Shown here piece after piece: positions 1-13,074 of a DNA stretch of 64,000 bases. A model generated the notes under the pieces. That model was not told the origin of the DNA. It ran no database searches and saw only the letters and a list, made by a program, of their open reading frames with translations. The stretch is from Augochlora pura (taxonomy: Eukaryota > Arthropoda > Insecta > Hymenoptera > Halictidae), in the NCBI RefSeq assembly GCF_028453695.1, contig NC_135781.1:12461640-12525639 (forward strand), in the 5' to 3' direction. The position numbers and the translations under genes are program-made. Position 1 is the stretch's first letter. Each line of letters starts with the position of its first letter.

Positions 1-1935
1 TTGCCAATTCCCAGCAACTAAATAACGTTCTAAAACCCGTGAACATTGGCTCCTATCAAACAGTTGCAATTTGACCGATAATAAAGGAATCTTGGCAACG
101 GCTCGAATCGATTGCTCTGGAATAATCACTTTTCAGAAGATGCAGCCTGAATAACGTCCCAACTCGCATGCGGTTATTTATTACCGATTTCCAGAGTCTC
201 ATTTTGCTCGCATGAATCGGCCAAGCAAATTTGATATTATAAAGTAAAACATATTTATATATGATATACTCTCGTAAATCCACATCCGCATTTCGTTTTC
301 TCAACACGCATTTATTACTAATAATCAACAACATTAGAATTTAGAAACTACATAAAAGAATAAAACATAATTTACGGCATTCAGCTGGTAGTATTATTCA
401 GTACAATTTACTATGTATTTTAGAACTCGAGAGGTTAAACAATTTATTGCAAAAAGGACGCCTTTCTTTGACGCCAATATTTCAAAAAATATCATATCGC
501 GATATAATTATTTCAGTTTCCTTAATTAATTCGTTGTGCACTGGAAATGTTTGACGCATATGATTTATAAATATATCACACAATATTTTGTCAGAATAAG
601 TAATTAGCAAGTGAAAAGTAATTTTTATTAATTATTTCAATATTAAGTTAATTCTCCGATTAATAGCTACAAGATTGATTCAAAATTTTTTATGATAAGG
701 TTTTTCTTCTTTCCCTTGTTGCAATGATGTAAATCAAAGATGAACCCCCAGAAGTGTTCGAAACGGGGGCCCCGTTTAGGGGGGTAGGGCCCGACAGAAT
801 CGCGTGGAAAACAACGAGCCAGCTCGCTCGACCTTCTTTTCGAAGGTTCCTAATCGATTGCCACGGGTTTTAAACTTTACGCCGCCAGCACCGTCGTCCC
901 CTTTCGCGCCCTCGAGCCGCTCTTCCGTTCAGTTCGCAAAGCCGTCGGCGGCAAGACGGAGAAGGAACAGAGCAGGACCAAGAGAGAAGGCCAAGGACCG
1001 AGAGGAAGCAGGCACACAGCCGGTGGAGAAACAGGCGAGACGTCGACTTGGGAGGGCGGCGGCAGAGGGGGCGAAGTCTGTAAATTTTCTTACATTTTAT
1101 GAGCCATCAGAATTTCATAACCTCGAGCCAGTCCGCGTGGTACTTTGCACGGGAAAAGTTTCCGTTGGCTCGGTTCTCTTACCCGGCCGTTCTCGTCGCT
1201 CCTTTCTTCCCGGTTTTTCGCTCCCGCGACCGCTTCCTAGCGGCAGAAAGAGAATAGAATCGGAAACAACCGAGGTAGATTGCAGCGCGACCGATGCACG
1301 CAGGAATGTGGAAGAGGCGCCGCGAGATTATGGTCTTTGAAGCTGCCGTCGCTCTCCCTACCTTGGCTTCCTTTTTCGTTTTGGAACCGGGGAGCGGTGA
1401 AATTGGCTCCCGGAACCGAGAAAATCGCTATTTACTAGTAAGCCGAAGCCGTACATTATTTCCCGAGATGCGGGTGCCTTTGATAAAACTTCTTTGAATA
1501 TCATCCTGCCAACTAAATGCGTTAAAAACGTAATCGTATCATTCTGTTAAATATATCGTTTATGTCAATTTTTACCGCTATATCAACAGACTCGTCTTTC
1601 GATATCACTGAAATGTACTGCTTTTAATAATTTAACAACGACAAGGTTTATAGGGAAACTGATATCATATCGACAGTGACATACTGAATACAAAAAAATA
1701 ATAAGAATGTGCATAATTTTATGATGCTGCAAGATTCATCTACGGTCAAAGTGGAAACAGCGTGTAATATGTTTAGATACTTATTGTAGAGTTTTTTCGG
1801 GTATGAAAGTCATAATGGTGGAGCGTTGTAAAATGGAAATGAATTGGGCACATGGCGACAGAGTGTTTGGGCGACTTCGAGTGACCTGTGTCTATTGCTT
1901 AGGTTCCTCAAAGTCCTGCGTGGCCAAAAGATAGA
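1..1935. other. No gene seen; AT-rich with one CpG-rich block
   Basis: 1-780 and 1500-1935 are AT-rich with no credible exon. 781-1490 is CpG-rich. A 178-codon plus-strand frame at 804-1340 lies there, but its start codon is not ATG, its composition simply follows the GC-rich DNA and it has no recognisable domain. Confidence 0.6.
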
Positions 1936-2028
1936 GTGTGAGTGAGCGAGATGGAAATAAAGAAAGAAAGAGAGAGAAATAGTAAGAATGAGATCGCGAG
2001 TGAAGCAGAGCGAAAGAGTATGAATGCA

Positions 2029-2087
<59 letters not shown>

Positions 2088-2225
2088 GATAATTTGGAAA
2101 AGGACTGGCAAGGGCGGAAGAAGGGCGGAGAAGATCGTGGCATTCGAAGGAGAACCCTTGCGGAGAGAAGTCGTTGTTGTTGTCGTTGTTGAAGTCGTTG
2201 CGTTGTCGTTATTATCGTTGTTGTA
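1936..2225. repeat. (GA)n microsatellite with adjacent GTT-rich stretch
   Basis: A perfect (AG)21 core at 2043-2084 lies in a looser GA-rich tract from 1936. A GTT/CGTT-rich stretch follows at 2171-2224. Open frames across it on both strands (Ser/Leu or Arg/Glu repeats) are translations of the repeat. Confidence 0.95.
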
Positions 2226-4052
2226 AGACGTGGGAAGTTGTGGACTATTAATAATAAATTGTTATTGTTAATCGAAGGTGTCCTTAGTTGTTGTTGCTTT
2301 ATTTATTACGAAGGAGTCACGTGGGATTTACCGTTTGAAAAATAATTCCTACATTACTAAACAAGTATGTTTTCAAATGCAACTGCATAAATATGCTCCT
2401 CTATGGCATAAAACCACGTTCGCTGTCCACGATTAAAGAATCTCTCTTTATCTTGTACAACGCGAAACAAAAAAGAAACACCAAAATAGCTAATAAAAAG
2501 AATGCAGCCCTCTATGCAAATGTATTTTATCAGACAGTCTCGTAGAAAAACATAAATGAAAAACATCATTATAATCGGTACTAAAGACTTTAGGAAGCTA
2601 AACAATCTAATAAAAATGTTTATTCCAGCACAATCATTTATGCGCAATCCTGCAGATTCGCCGGCCGTCGAAAATTTATGAAAATCGCGTGGCTAATCGC
2701 GTTTCTCCGCGAGTCTCCATTTGTTACAGCATTAACCGGCGCGGATAATGGTTCCATATTAATTGCGACCACATGGACGTGCCACAATGGGAACAATGCG
2801 CGAGACGATCAATGAGCGGCGAAGAGTATTAACGCGGCGTTTCTATAACGTTGCCGCGGCATTCTCTCATTCACGTTGGTGTGTCACTTTCTCCTTCGAT
2901 TCATTGATTCGCTGCCGTACGCGTTCCTCCCTATCGGTTTCGCTATTCGTCATTGCGCGGCGACTTTTCGTCCCCCGTTTCGTTTTATCTGCACCGACAG
3001 GCTGTCTCCGCTTTCAGTCGTGCAGAGGAGCGGACACGATTTTCGGTGGCTCTCGCCGATTAGCCGAGTAAGCGAACAACCACCGCCCGCACCAGGTAAT
3101 CCCTCGACGAACGTGCTCGCGTGTTCCAACATGCGGTCCCGCACTCGCGTGACTGCGTGCTTAAATGGCTTGACGTGCTTGACGCGGCCGCGTCGATCGC
3201 GCGGACTCGTTAACTCGTATCTGCCTGCACGGTTTCTTCTTTCGATGCACACACATTTTTTTTTCTCTCCTACAGCCGCGGTCGCCCGGGCTGCACGAGA
3301 CCCGATCTCGCAATGGCCGCATGGAAATTGATTCAGGAAGTTCGCGGGAATCCCTAAGTTTCGTGTTGTCCCGGTCGGTGTGCCGCTGCTTTCGCTATCC
3401 TTGATCGTTCTGGACAGTAGTTGGGCGCCGTAATGCTTCCGAACTTTTCAGGGTTAGGGATCCTGCAAGTTTCGCATCGATCTGCCAGATTCATTCTTTT
3501 GTAAATATCTGTGCCATAATTATACGTCGCACCTGCTTAGTAACAATTGTTAATGAAAATTATTTCCGTGGATTTTGTACGACTAGTACGTTATTAACAA
3601 AAACACGATTTATTAGGACGTATTTGTTCTGTAATTCTTGCAATAAAATAGTTGTATTGTTATATCCATCGTGTCACAATTAGTGATACAATTTCGGATC
3701 AGCTTTCTCACTTTGATGAAAAATAACTGAATAATTCATCAACGGTTCCGTGCATGACTAACTAATTCTACTTACAAAGAACCCTCCGACGTACACTCTA
3801 TCCTTATATGAATAAATTCTTTTTAACATATCCATTCACCCCAAGCGATTCTATCAGTAGAAATCAATATAGATTTAGCAGTAATTAAAAATAAGATTGA
3901 AGTAGAAATCGCCAGTTAACACTAAAATGCAAATACCTGACAATGTGAACATTTTTCTACTCAGATCAATTTATAAAACCGAGCCTGAATTCAGAATCGC
4001 AATGGAAAGTTGCGAAGCGTTGAATAAAAGTTGTTAAAAAATTGTATAAACG
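2226..4052. other. No gene seen
   Basis: 2226-2690 and 3481-4052 are AT-rich; 2691-3480 is CpG-rich. A hydrophobic 96-codon minus frame at 2357-2647 is what AT-rich DNA produces by chance. Confidence 0.6.
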
Positions 4053-4409
4053 TCAGGGATCACGAGTGAAATACGAAAAGTATTTCCGGATATCGAGTCG
4101 TAAATTGATGGAACGAGGAGAACGGAGCATGTTTCGACAGTCGCGGGAAAAAAATGGCGCTGCTGAACTTTCCCGAAGAGCCGTGCACCTTTTTTCCATC
4201 GAAACGAATTCACGAGCGTCCCCCGTAATAGCCGTGGCCGGCCTGTTCTCCTCTCTTTCTTTCGTTGAAAATTGCTTCACAAGATAGGCTGCGAGTGGGC
4301 GGTTCTCGATGCCGTGCAAGCGCCGGGAATAGAATAAAGGTCGTCCTTGCCAGACGATGAAAGCGCACAGACCGGCGAGTAGAAAAGCTAAGAGACGCGC
4401 GTCGGCCAT
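4053..4409 (-). CDS. Candidate small secreted-protein frame, unrecognised
   Basis: This 118-codon frame starts at a true ATG (4409) in an ACAACATGG context. The first 22 residues look like a signal peptide: MADAR, then a hydrophobic stretch LLAFLLAGLCAFIVW, then QGRP. The rest is basic and polar with no family I recognise. On the minus strand a TATATATTTATATTTAAG stretch lies about 30-50 bp upstream of the ATG and could be a TATA element. Against it: no conserved domain, an overlapping open frame on the same strand (4388-4618), and no clear exon structure. It may be a chance frame in GC-rich DNA, or only its first part may be exonic. Confidence 0.25.
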   Translation of the reverse strand: MADARLLAFLLAGLCAFIVWQGRPLFYSRRLHGIENRPLAAYLVKQFSTKEREENRPATAITGDAREFVSMEKRCTALRESSAAPFFSRDCRNMLRSPRSINLRLDIRKYFSYFTRDP

Positions 4410-6269
4410 GTTGTCAGCAAACTTTCGTCCTCCCTCTTAAATATAAATATATACGCGAAAGTCGGAACGATAAAGCGCTTTCCTCCCGTGACTTCCACAC
4501 AGCTATAGTTCGCATTATCTTGCGGGAACATTTCTGCACAGTCCCCGGATGATTGAGGGGCAACCATAAACGTTGAATTTCGAGAAAGCGCGAAATACTG
4601 CCGGAGAAGCTTAATCACGCTCTGGGTAGAAAATTAGATGAATCTAGTCTTAAAAATTAAACAGCTAACTTATAAGCAGCTAAATTATAGAAAACATTTT
4701 GAATGATCTATAACTTTTATAAAATAGATGTTATAACTTGTATTGCTTTATAATTGGAAAAAAATGTAGACTTTTTGAAACATTTATCTAAAATAGAACT
4801 ACAAAATGGTTTTTTTTTAACTAAATACAGTGCGATAACTTCTGAAGAGTTTACAACATGGTAGTAAATAATATTTAAAACATTGTAAGGATTCTCCTTT
4901 CGATAGCAACTTCTGAATGGCCGAGAATTATCTCGTTTACGTCAATATAACTTGGACCGCATTAGGTGCGCGTGTATCCCGAGGTCTTTATCTCCCTTCA
5001 TCACGGAACAGTTTCGCCCAATCGACACTGGCAACACGCGCCACGAAATAATTGCAGTCATTCCGAACCATTCGGTTTATTGGCCGAGATAATCTCATCG
5101 CCTCGAGTCCACGTTTTATCCATTTTGTCGTGCTACGTGACCTCCGGCGACTCGGAAAATTTCTCGATCAAGAATACTCTCCTCGAAAACTGGCAATGTA
5201 AACTGATTCCCCCAACAACGACAATTAACCTAACGTTTAACACAACGTGCATGGGAAATTCGCATAGAACTTATGCTTGTAAGACATGTCCAAACAATAT
5301 TTTCATCATAAATATAATTGACAGGGAACAAGGAAAGCATATTAGAAAATATTTCGTGAAAGCTCGTTTAACGCGTTCCAGTTTAATTAATTAAGCTTCA
5401 AATAAAACCAGTATTTAAAAAATGCAGAAAAAGATTTCCGGCCATCTACGTAGCATCCCTTTGTAACGACTTTCATTCATAAAATTAAAGCCAACTGGGT
5501 GGAATCAGGAACGAAATTCAATTATACCCCAAAATCGATCTCATCATTGGAATTCACTTTTCAAAATCAACATGGGCGCCTGTCCCGCGGCAACGATCAC
5601 CAAAAGCCGAGGGTACCGAATCGAAACGAAATACCCGGCGTTTATGGTGCACGGTACACGGTTTCCCTGCACAGCGGAGCAGAAGCAGTAGAAGTGTCCG
5701 ACAATGTTCAGCCAAACAGCACGATTCGTGGAACGGCGCGTCGCGGCGGCGAGCGACGTTGAAGTTGAAGGCACACGCGTACACGTATGGTGCCAGTTCA
5801 CCGCGAGACGGCCGGCGATATTTCACCGAGGCAAATCGGGTGAAATGGTTTAGAAAGGATCGAATCATCCGCGTGTTGGTCGAGCGATCCGAAAGCACAC
5901 CCCACTGTCGTTGTCTTTATCTTTTCCCGAGTTGGTTCCTTTCTTCCTGACTCTCTACCTCGCGCACAGGTGTTTACCCGACCGTGCACGCCCGACACTA
6001 TTCCCCGTCCCCTTTCCCGGATTGTTCGTACAATCATCGCCAGATTTATCTCTCATCGAGCGGAAAACAATCTGCTGGTGTTTGCAGCGGCGACGTTTGA
6101 CAACAACCTCCTACCGGGACGACGGTAGGAGTACACTTTAGCGTACGATCATTGTTAGAGGATCGATAGACTGAAACTGAAATGATACCGCGTTCACCAA
6201 AGTGCACCAATTCACAAAAGACCCTCTGGACACAGTAACAGAAAGAAAGCAACGTTGGCTGCTACTTAC
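4410..6269. other. No gene seen; CpG content rises after 5.6 kb
   Basis: 4620-4960 is strongly AT-rich. Overlapping frames on both strands at 5.5-6.2 kb shadow one another, and none has a domain. Confidence 0.55.
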
Positions 6270-7625
6270 TGTAAGATCGCGGAAATCGGCGGACCGAAGA
6301 GGACCGAACACCTTGGCGCGCCCCTCCTCCTTGCGGCGAACACACCTGTGCCGTGACCGCGCGTCCAGAATGAGGCGCAATCAATCGTACGGTTCCGCGG
6401 TGGGCAGCATGTCGTGCGCTACCGTGGCGGATGCTTTGGGACGCGTACTCGCGCGGAAATCGTCGTGGAAATCCTCGGCCGTGGATATCCTCGCAGTCGG
6501 TCGTACGTAACGATCCCCGCTCATGCCGTGAGAATCTCTCGCGGCCACTTGTCTTGGGTAGCCGCCAGGAGCCGCGGGGGCTTCAGAGAGAGGAGGAGAG
6601 GCCGACGCTCACGCAGGAACAGCAGGAGGAGGATGGGAAGGCAGAGGAGCAGCAAGAGGACGTAGAGGAGGAAGAGGAGGAGAAAAGGGGAGGAGGAGGT
6701 GGTGGCGATGGCAGAGGGTAGGAGGAAGAAGGTGGATAGTGGTGGTGTGCCGGCTGGAGGTAGCGGTGATTCCAACCTCGCGGAGAAAGGGGGATGAGGA
6801 GAGTCGCGGGAGGTAACGCGAGTGAGAGGGCGGAGGTATTCTGCCCCACCCGTACTCGCCTCTGATTGGACCACCCCCGCTGGCTCTCCTCGGCCCTCCC
6901 TCTTTCCCCCGACTTCACTTCGTCCTCAGAGTCCTCCTCTTCCTCTTACACCTCTTCCTACTCCTCCCTCCACTCCCTCCCGCATCTCCGCCGCCTCCTA
7001 CTGCTCCTCGTCATCCACCTCATCCACCTATTTTGTAGCCGCCAACTCAACCTCCTTTTCTCTCTTCTACGCTGCCTTCTAGCCGCCGACGCCGCCGTCG
7101 CCGCGCACCGCGCCGCGCCGCGTCGTTTCTCTTCTTCTTCTTCTCGTTCGCGCCACCTCGTTCTGTCCGCTGGCACGCGTAAGAACGCCCGCCTCTTTTT
7201 CGATGCACCGGAAAACAGGTGCGGAAGCCGGTCGTGGGGATTCCAGGATTTCTACTGGCTCCGGGGGAACCATCGCCCGGCTCCGTTCCCCAGGCTTTAT
7301 TCCCAGGATCTCGCGCCGCGCGGCGCAACACCGGGAACACCCTTCTCGCCGTCGCCCGTTTCGAAAATCTCCCGAGAAGACCGAACCTCTCTGTGAACTC
7401 CCTGTCCCCTGCACCTTGTTCCATGCCCCGTGCCCCGTGCCTCGTCTCCCCCTGCCCCCTCCTTCTACACCGTGTATCGCGACGCTACGCTGAACTGCCT
7501 TCGCTATCCGCGCCCCTCCTCCGATTGCTTTCCATACCCCTTTTCCCGCCATCGTTCGTCCGTTCTTCCATCCGTCGGTCGGTCCTTCTCGATCGCGTCT
7601 CGACGTTTCACCCTTTATGATTATT
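6270..7625 (-). promoter_or_regulatory. CpG-rich block with opposed purine/pyrimidine tracts, candidate promoter
   Basis: The plus strand is GGA-rich at about 6583-6750 and CT/CCT-rich at about 6883-7080 and 7124-7145. CpG is dense throughout. On the minus strand the left edge carries a consensus donor, TTACA|GTAAGTA, with the exon side ending at 6270. That combination is expected of a promoter followed by a non-coding first exon reading leftward. Open frames here use non-ATG starts or are compositional. No TATA box was identified. Confidence 0.35.
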
Positions 7626-10600
7626 TATTTTTATCGGGATCGATAAAAGGCGGCGGAACCGAATCTGCCTGCTGCCAATTGAACGCGTCTATCTTGGAAA
7701 AAACTCCGGCCGACGCGGCCAATGGCATTTGGCTTTTGGGAAACGGCAGGCACACGACTTCCGGCAACTTTCACGCCGACAAGTTCCACCCTGAGAATTC
7801 GGGCGAAACCAATTACACGTAGATCAAAGTCGCGATTTTCTATCGGCGGCCGAATATCGATCCGGAATCCTGTTTTGTGGCATTGTTTGCTGACGACAAG
7901 GTGGCCGGCGCGCCGGCGAGCCTTTTAGAATGCGTTGTAACCAACAGAATTGACGCGAACCGAGTGATTCGCTTCATATAATTTTGCTGTAATTCGTAAA
8001 GCTTTAATGAATCGTCTGCAAAGTCGATAGAAAATAATAAACTATCTCGAAAATGTGTAGAATGTGAGAGTATCCATGAAGAATACAATCATATGATCCG
8101 TAATGTTTTATTTCACAACGACAGCATTTGCTTGCTTCGGACAGGAGTAGTATTCCAGGTTGCGCAAAAAAGTTTACACGTCTATTTATTCAACGCAATT
8201 TCGTTCTTCTGGCATCGGGGAATAGACTGACACCAACAAATTTCCATCCATTGAATATCACAAACGGATGAAACAAGTGTTTCAAAAGTTACTTGGCCTA
8301 AAACACTTCAACTAGGTTGTTAGCTGTGTAAGTTGCGAGTACAAAGTTCCTGTCTGTCTAGTTCGTTCTGATTACCTTGGTACCGAGGAACAATGCGATA
8401 TCAACAAGTCCACTTTTATTGAATAACATAGACGAACGCAGCCAGCGTGTGAAAGATAACTTTGTATAAAACACTCCGGCTAGGTAGTTGTATAATAAGG
8501 AATATAAGAAGAAGGTAGAATTCATCGCGATATCCTAAGTAGCCTGAACAAAACAATATTAATGGCCCAAGCCAATTAAAAACAGTTCGATTCTCGTGAC
8601 ACTAGAGAGCAAAGATTTTTTAAGGATAAATCAAATAATAATTCACAGATCTCTATCGAATTTTTTAATATCGAAACGTTTAATACTTCAAGTCATCCAA
8701 CGATCACAGTCCCTACACCAAAAACCGGCTAGAACAAACCGCAGCGGTGAACGATCGCTTCAGAACCCACGAAGTCCCAGCCTGGAGAACTAGCCTAACT
8801 CCCGAGTCCCTATCAGAGTGAACTAGCAAGCCAGACAAACCCGAAATGAAGCGGAATCGTCGTATTTCGAGCGGAATAAACGATTTGCGCGTATCGACTA
8901 TAAATTACAGCGCGTTTGCATGGCGGTCCAGGGGGGAAGAAGGGAGGCAGGGGTTGAAGGCATCCAGGACAGGAGACGGACAGGGAGCATGGCGAGGATG
9001 CCTTAAGGCGACGGCATTTCGATAATTGGAAACCAATGAGGCGGCAGTGGGAGGGTTTTCGGGGTAAAAATCAACCCTTCCACCGTGGCTCCGAGCCCTA
9101 ATGAAGCGAACCTTCGCCGTTGCCTGCCGACGTGCATGCCTCCGCGTCGTATTAATTGCCTGCCCCTTCGGCTTCCCGTCCCTCGGCGTCGCCTACCGTT
9201 TCTCTCCGTCCATCCCCTGCGTCCTACCCCTTTTCACCTCCTCTTCTTACGCCGCGCCGTCTCGCCGTTACCCGCGATAGCGCATTCTTCGACAAATTGG
9301 ATCACGCTATCGTGCGAGCACCCGACGGTTCCACTGCCGCGCCACGATAACTGGTTGTGCTCGATCCGCTCGATGACGATCGGCCGACGTTAGATTTTCT
9401 GTTCAAAATCACAGATCGCGGATGCAAGTTTTCCCGTTTCGAACACACGCTGCTTTCGATTCGTCCGAAATTGCATTTCGAGATTGAACGCGAGTAAACG
9501 TTATAGAATGCGTCGTTTAGACAATGAATCTTGGAATAAATGTATCATGGTTGATGTTTTTTTAAAACTTCGAATTTTGTTAGAGACTGATACCATTTTT
9601 CTAAATATTCGACAACAATTGTATACGGTATAGTTGACAAGCATTGTTGTGCTATTGGAAATTTTAAATGAGATAAATACGGAGGAAGATACTTCGTTAC
9701 GCGAATAACAGTGGGTATGATTTCCGAGGGATATGCAGGAATGAAATCATGATCGAGCGATTCGTGTGTCGAACAACCAGAAATTCGTTTCATTAGGGTA
9801 GAAACACGTATTTGTATAAACACAGATGTTTTATTCAATAGCTTCCAGCGGGAATTGCATGTTGTCGAAGCTGCGTTGAAAAAGTTCATATAACGTGGGA
9901 ATATTAGCACCGCAGGCGTACCGTAACAATCTGAAATTTGCATAATTGACCGAACGCGGTAGCCGATAATATCTCCCGGCGAGAATAAAGCCGATGCATA
10001 CGATTCACGGTAGAATACAAGCTTCCTTATTGTTTAATCCGGGACATTTAACCGCGACATGAGTGGCGCGTTCGTGGCGTGTGTTTATCTCGCCGATAAA
10101 AAGCAATAGAGGTGTACGAATTACCATCAACAGTCAATTAAACCGAACCCTCACGAATTACCTGACACGATATTATCACCCTACTAGCGGAAAGAATAGT
10201 TTGATTACGTTCAACTTGCTCATCTTTATGCACGTAACAATTACGATAGAAAAATCAAGCAAATGTATAGGAATCGACTCAAAAATAGCACGAATCGCGT
10301 GTAGTAAACGATCAACAACACACTATCACATTTGATAATGCATAAAAATTACAGTACGCTGAAGAATGTTTAATAATTTAATAAGGCTTTTCTAATGTGA
10401 AATCAATATTTAGCAGGTATTTTACAACGCGTGTTAAGCGAGTGGCCGAAGAATTTTTAAAAAAAGGTCTCACGTGTTAGAGGAGGCCACGATCGTTGAA
10501 AATATCGGACGACGGCTTTTGGCCCGCGGCTTTAAGGTTGTGCGAGGTTAGGGTCACTCTCGAAGTAATTCCGTTAGGTAGGCCTCGAATCGATATAATC

Positions 10601-11570
10601 AGAGAACGCACAGGGGGCGAGTTTTCACCCCTGCCGGTTGCTTCACTGCGATTCTTCCTCCTAAATTCAAGCCCCGAACGCCCTGTAATCTTCGGACGCT
10701 CTCCAGGCCAACTGTTATTCCCCTGAAGGGTGCGCCACCCGACACGAACCTATCCGACGGTTTGAACTGGTATCACCGGGAAGAGCAGTGTCACGAACAT
10801 CAGTCCATAAAATACTATCGTCATATATCGGGGATGCACTTTCTAATGCCGATTGCAGCTTTCATAGAAATATACAAAAACAGAAAATGAAAACTACAAG
10901 TGTCGATAGAAGCTTCACAATTACATTTGAAAAATGGTACTTGGACTTCTTATTCATTGTTGAAGGTTCAGTGTCAATATACTAACCATGTACACAATTA
11001 CTTTCACTTGTGCAGTAATTTACTTCATTGTAATCAACCGATGAAGACCCGTTGATTATATTATAGTTACCATTGTTCGTAGTTTAAAATCATCCGCGAG
11101 TAGTACATGCAACATGAACTTTATATGAAAGATACGTACACGTTGGACGAGAGATACGGTTCCACAAAAAGGTTCACAATGATTGGTCGATCTTCTCCGT
11201 AATCGTGGGAATGATTTACTCAAGGAAACCACCCACAGCACACATGTAACAGCGTCACGGTACCGCAACGAGGGTTCCGGGGTGGCGTACCCCGTCGACG
11301 TCGAACGTACACCGGCGGCAATGTAGAAACGTGGAGGACGCTACGTCGCGGACGCAGCCGGTTGCGCGGAGTAGACCCGAGAGAATGTTGTAGTAACGCG
11401 GGCGACGGCGCTCGCTGCCGTCGATGACGAAGTCAAGACGCCGGGATGAACATGGACGCGAGATGTGGCACACCCCGAGACCTAGACACTACTGAACCAG
11501 CCCCATGGCAAACCTTGTTAACGGCAGTCGACAACCAAGTTTAAACTTCGGGTAACAATTCCCCTACCGA
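7626..11570. other. No gene seen
   Basis: Mixed spacer. A CpG-rich block spans about 8860-9480 and includes pyrimidine-rich sequence at 9160-9260. Frames here are short with no motifs. Confidence 0.6.
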
Positions 11571-11650
11571 CTCGCTCTCTCATTCTCTCTCTCTCTCTCT
11601 CTATCTCTATCTCTCTCTCTCTCACTCTCTCCGTCTTTCTCCGTTTCTCT
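11571..11650. repeat. (CT)n microsatellite, interrupted
   Basis: CT repeat broken by CATT, CTAT and CACT interruptions, continuing into pyrimidine-rich sequence to about 11710. Confidence 0.95.
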
Positions 11651-11710
11651 CCTCGCGTGCTCTCCCCCTACCCCAATCCGCGCCCAGACACCCTCTCTCA
11701 CCCCCCTTTT

Positions 11711-12947
11711 GTCTCCGGAGCTGTTCGCGGACGAAAAGGTGACGGCGAAGCATTCTTAAAGAATCGCTTCGTAATTAATCATCCGATCGACCGGGGTCAT
11801 TGGAACCCTCTGTGACCGGGTCCCCGTTAAAAACTTTCCTGGGACGTGAATCGCTTAGGAGCCACGCGGCACGGGGGATACCAGACGGAACTTTCCTTTT
11901 TATGGTACTATGTTGTAATTGATACCGGAGACGCTTGAGAAATCGACTATTTGTCCTGTCGGAGCTTGTTACTGGCAATGTGAAATAGCAACGTGATCGG
12001 TATAGTCAAAGCAGTGCTACCAGCGTGGTTCTTCACTGTTTCATTGTTTGAATTGACGTGGCTAAAGACAGAGTAACAAGACGAAATGCTTTGTAGATGG
12101 ATATGTTCATCATTTTGGAAGATGTCAGAAGATGTCTTACACGTGAGAAAGAATCAATTAAAAATATTCAAAACAAAATATAATTAATGATGAGACTGTT
12201 ACTGTATATCTGCAGTAGTTTAGGTCTTGCTACTTGCAACATAGAACGAGAAACACACACAGTGTTGAGAAAGCAATATCAACATGGTAGAATTATATCG
12301 GTACACGTGGTACAAGAAGGAATGTTTGTAGATTCTAGTTAGGATGTTACAGCGAACCGAACTCCATCTTGTCATATTTGGGGATTGGGTCTTGCAACTA
12401 GCATAGTAAAACAAAGAACATGTGCAATGCTGCTAAACCGATACTGTTGATGTAGGATTGTTTTCATGGTTCGACTGTTGCAACAAGGAGGAATATTGCA
12501 CAGACGTAAATGATCAGCAAGTTTAGAATCTCTAGAGAAAATGACTGTAACACATAGAGAAAAAATAAGGCTCGTATTAAGAAATATCCGATGGGATCGC
12601 CAAGTAAATATTCCCTAATGTACGCGCATGCTTGCGAAGGACACGCGTGATCCACCGAAGCGGAGAACGACTCCAAAGTATGCAAGGCCCCCAATAATCG
12701 TCGTGCCGGCGCAGAGGAGCGGGATAGTTGTACCCAAACAGAAGTTCGGAGTCTCGGTTACTGCTCCCGAGTAACTGGAAGCCTAAGTTCAGGCGGAATC
12801 AAGTTAAGACGACGTCACGAAACTCTGAATGGTACCAAAGAAGTCCCCTTGTACTTGGCCTTGATCGGGTCTGTCTTTGGAAACCAGGACGAAACACGCC
12901 AGCTGTCGTTAACCCCGAACCCCGGTGATCCTTCGTGGCCGAAATAG
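11711..12947. other. No gene seen
   Basis: AT-rich spacer between the (CT)n and (GA)n tracts. Confidence 0.6.
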
Positions 12948-13001
12948 GGAGAGATAGAGAGAGAGAGAGAATGAGAGAGAGAGAGAGAAAGAGAAAGAGA
13001 A

Positions 13002-13038
<37 letters not shown>

Positions 13039-13074
13039 AAGGAAGAGAGAGTGAACGGAGAGGGGGAGAGGGTA
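12948..13074. repeat. (GA)n microsatellite, interrupted
   Basis: GA-rich tract with long (GA)n runs at 12952-12970 and 13006-13032 and AAAGAGAAAGAG interruptions. Confidence 0.95.

Noticed and set aside
804..1340. 178-codon plus-strand open frame
   Set aside because: The start is not ATG. Arg/Ala/Pro-rich composition follows the CpG-rich DNA, and no domain or splice context is visible.
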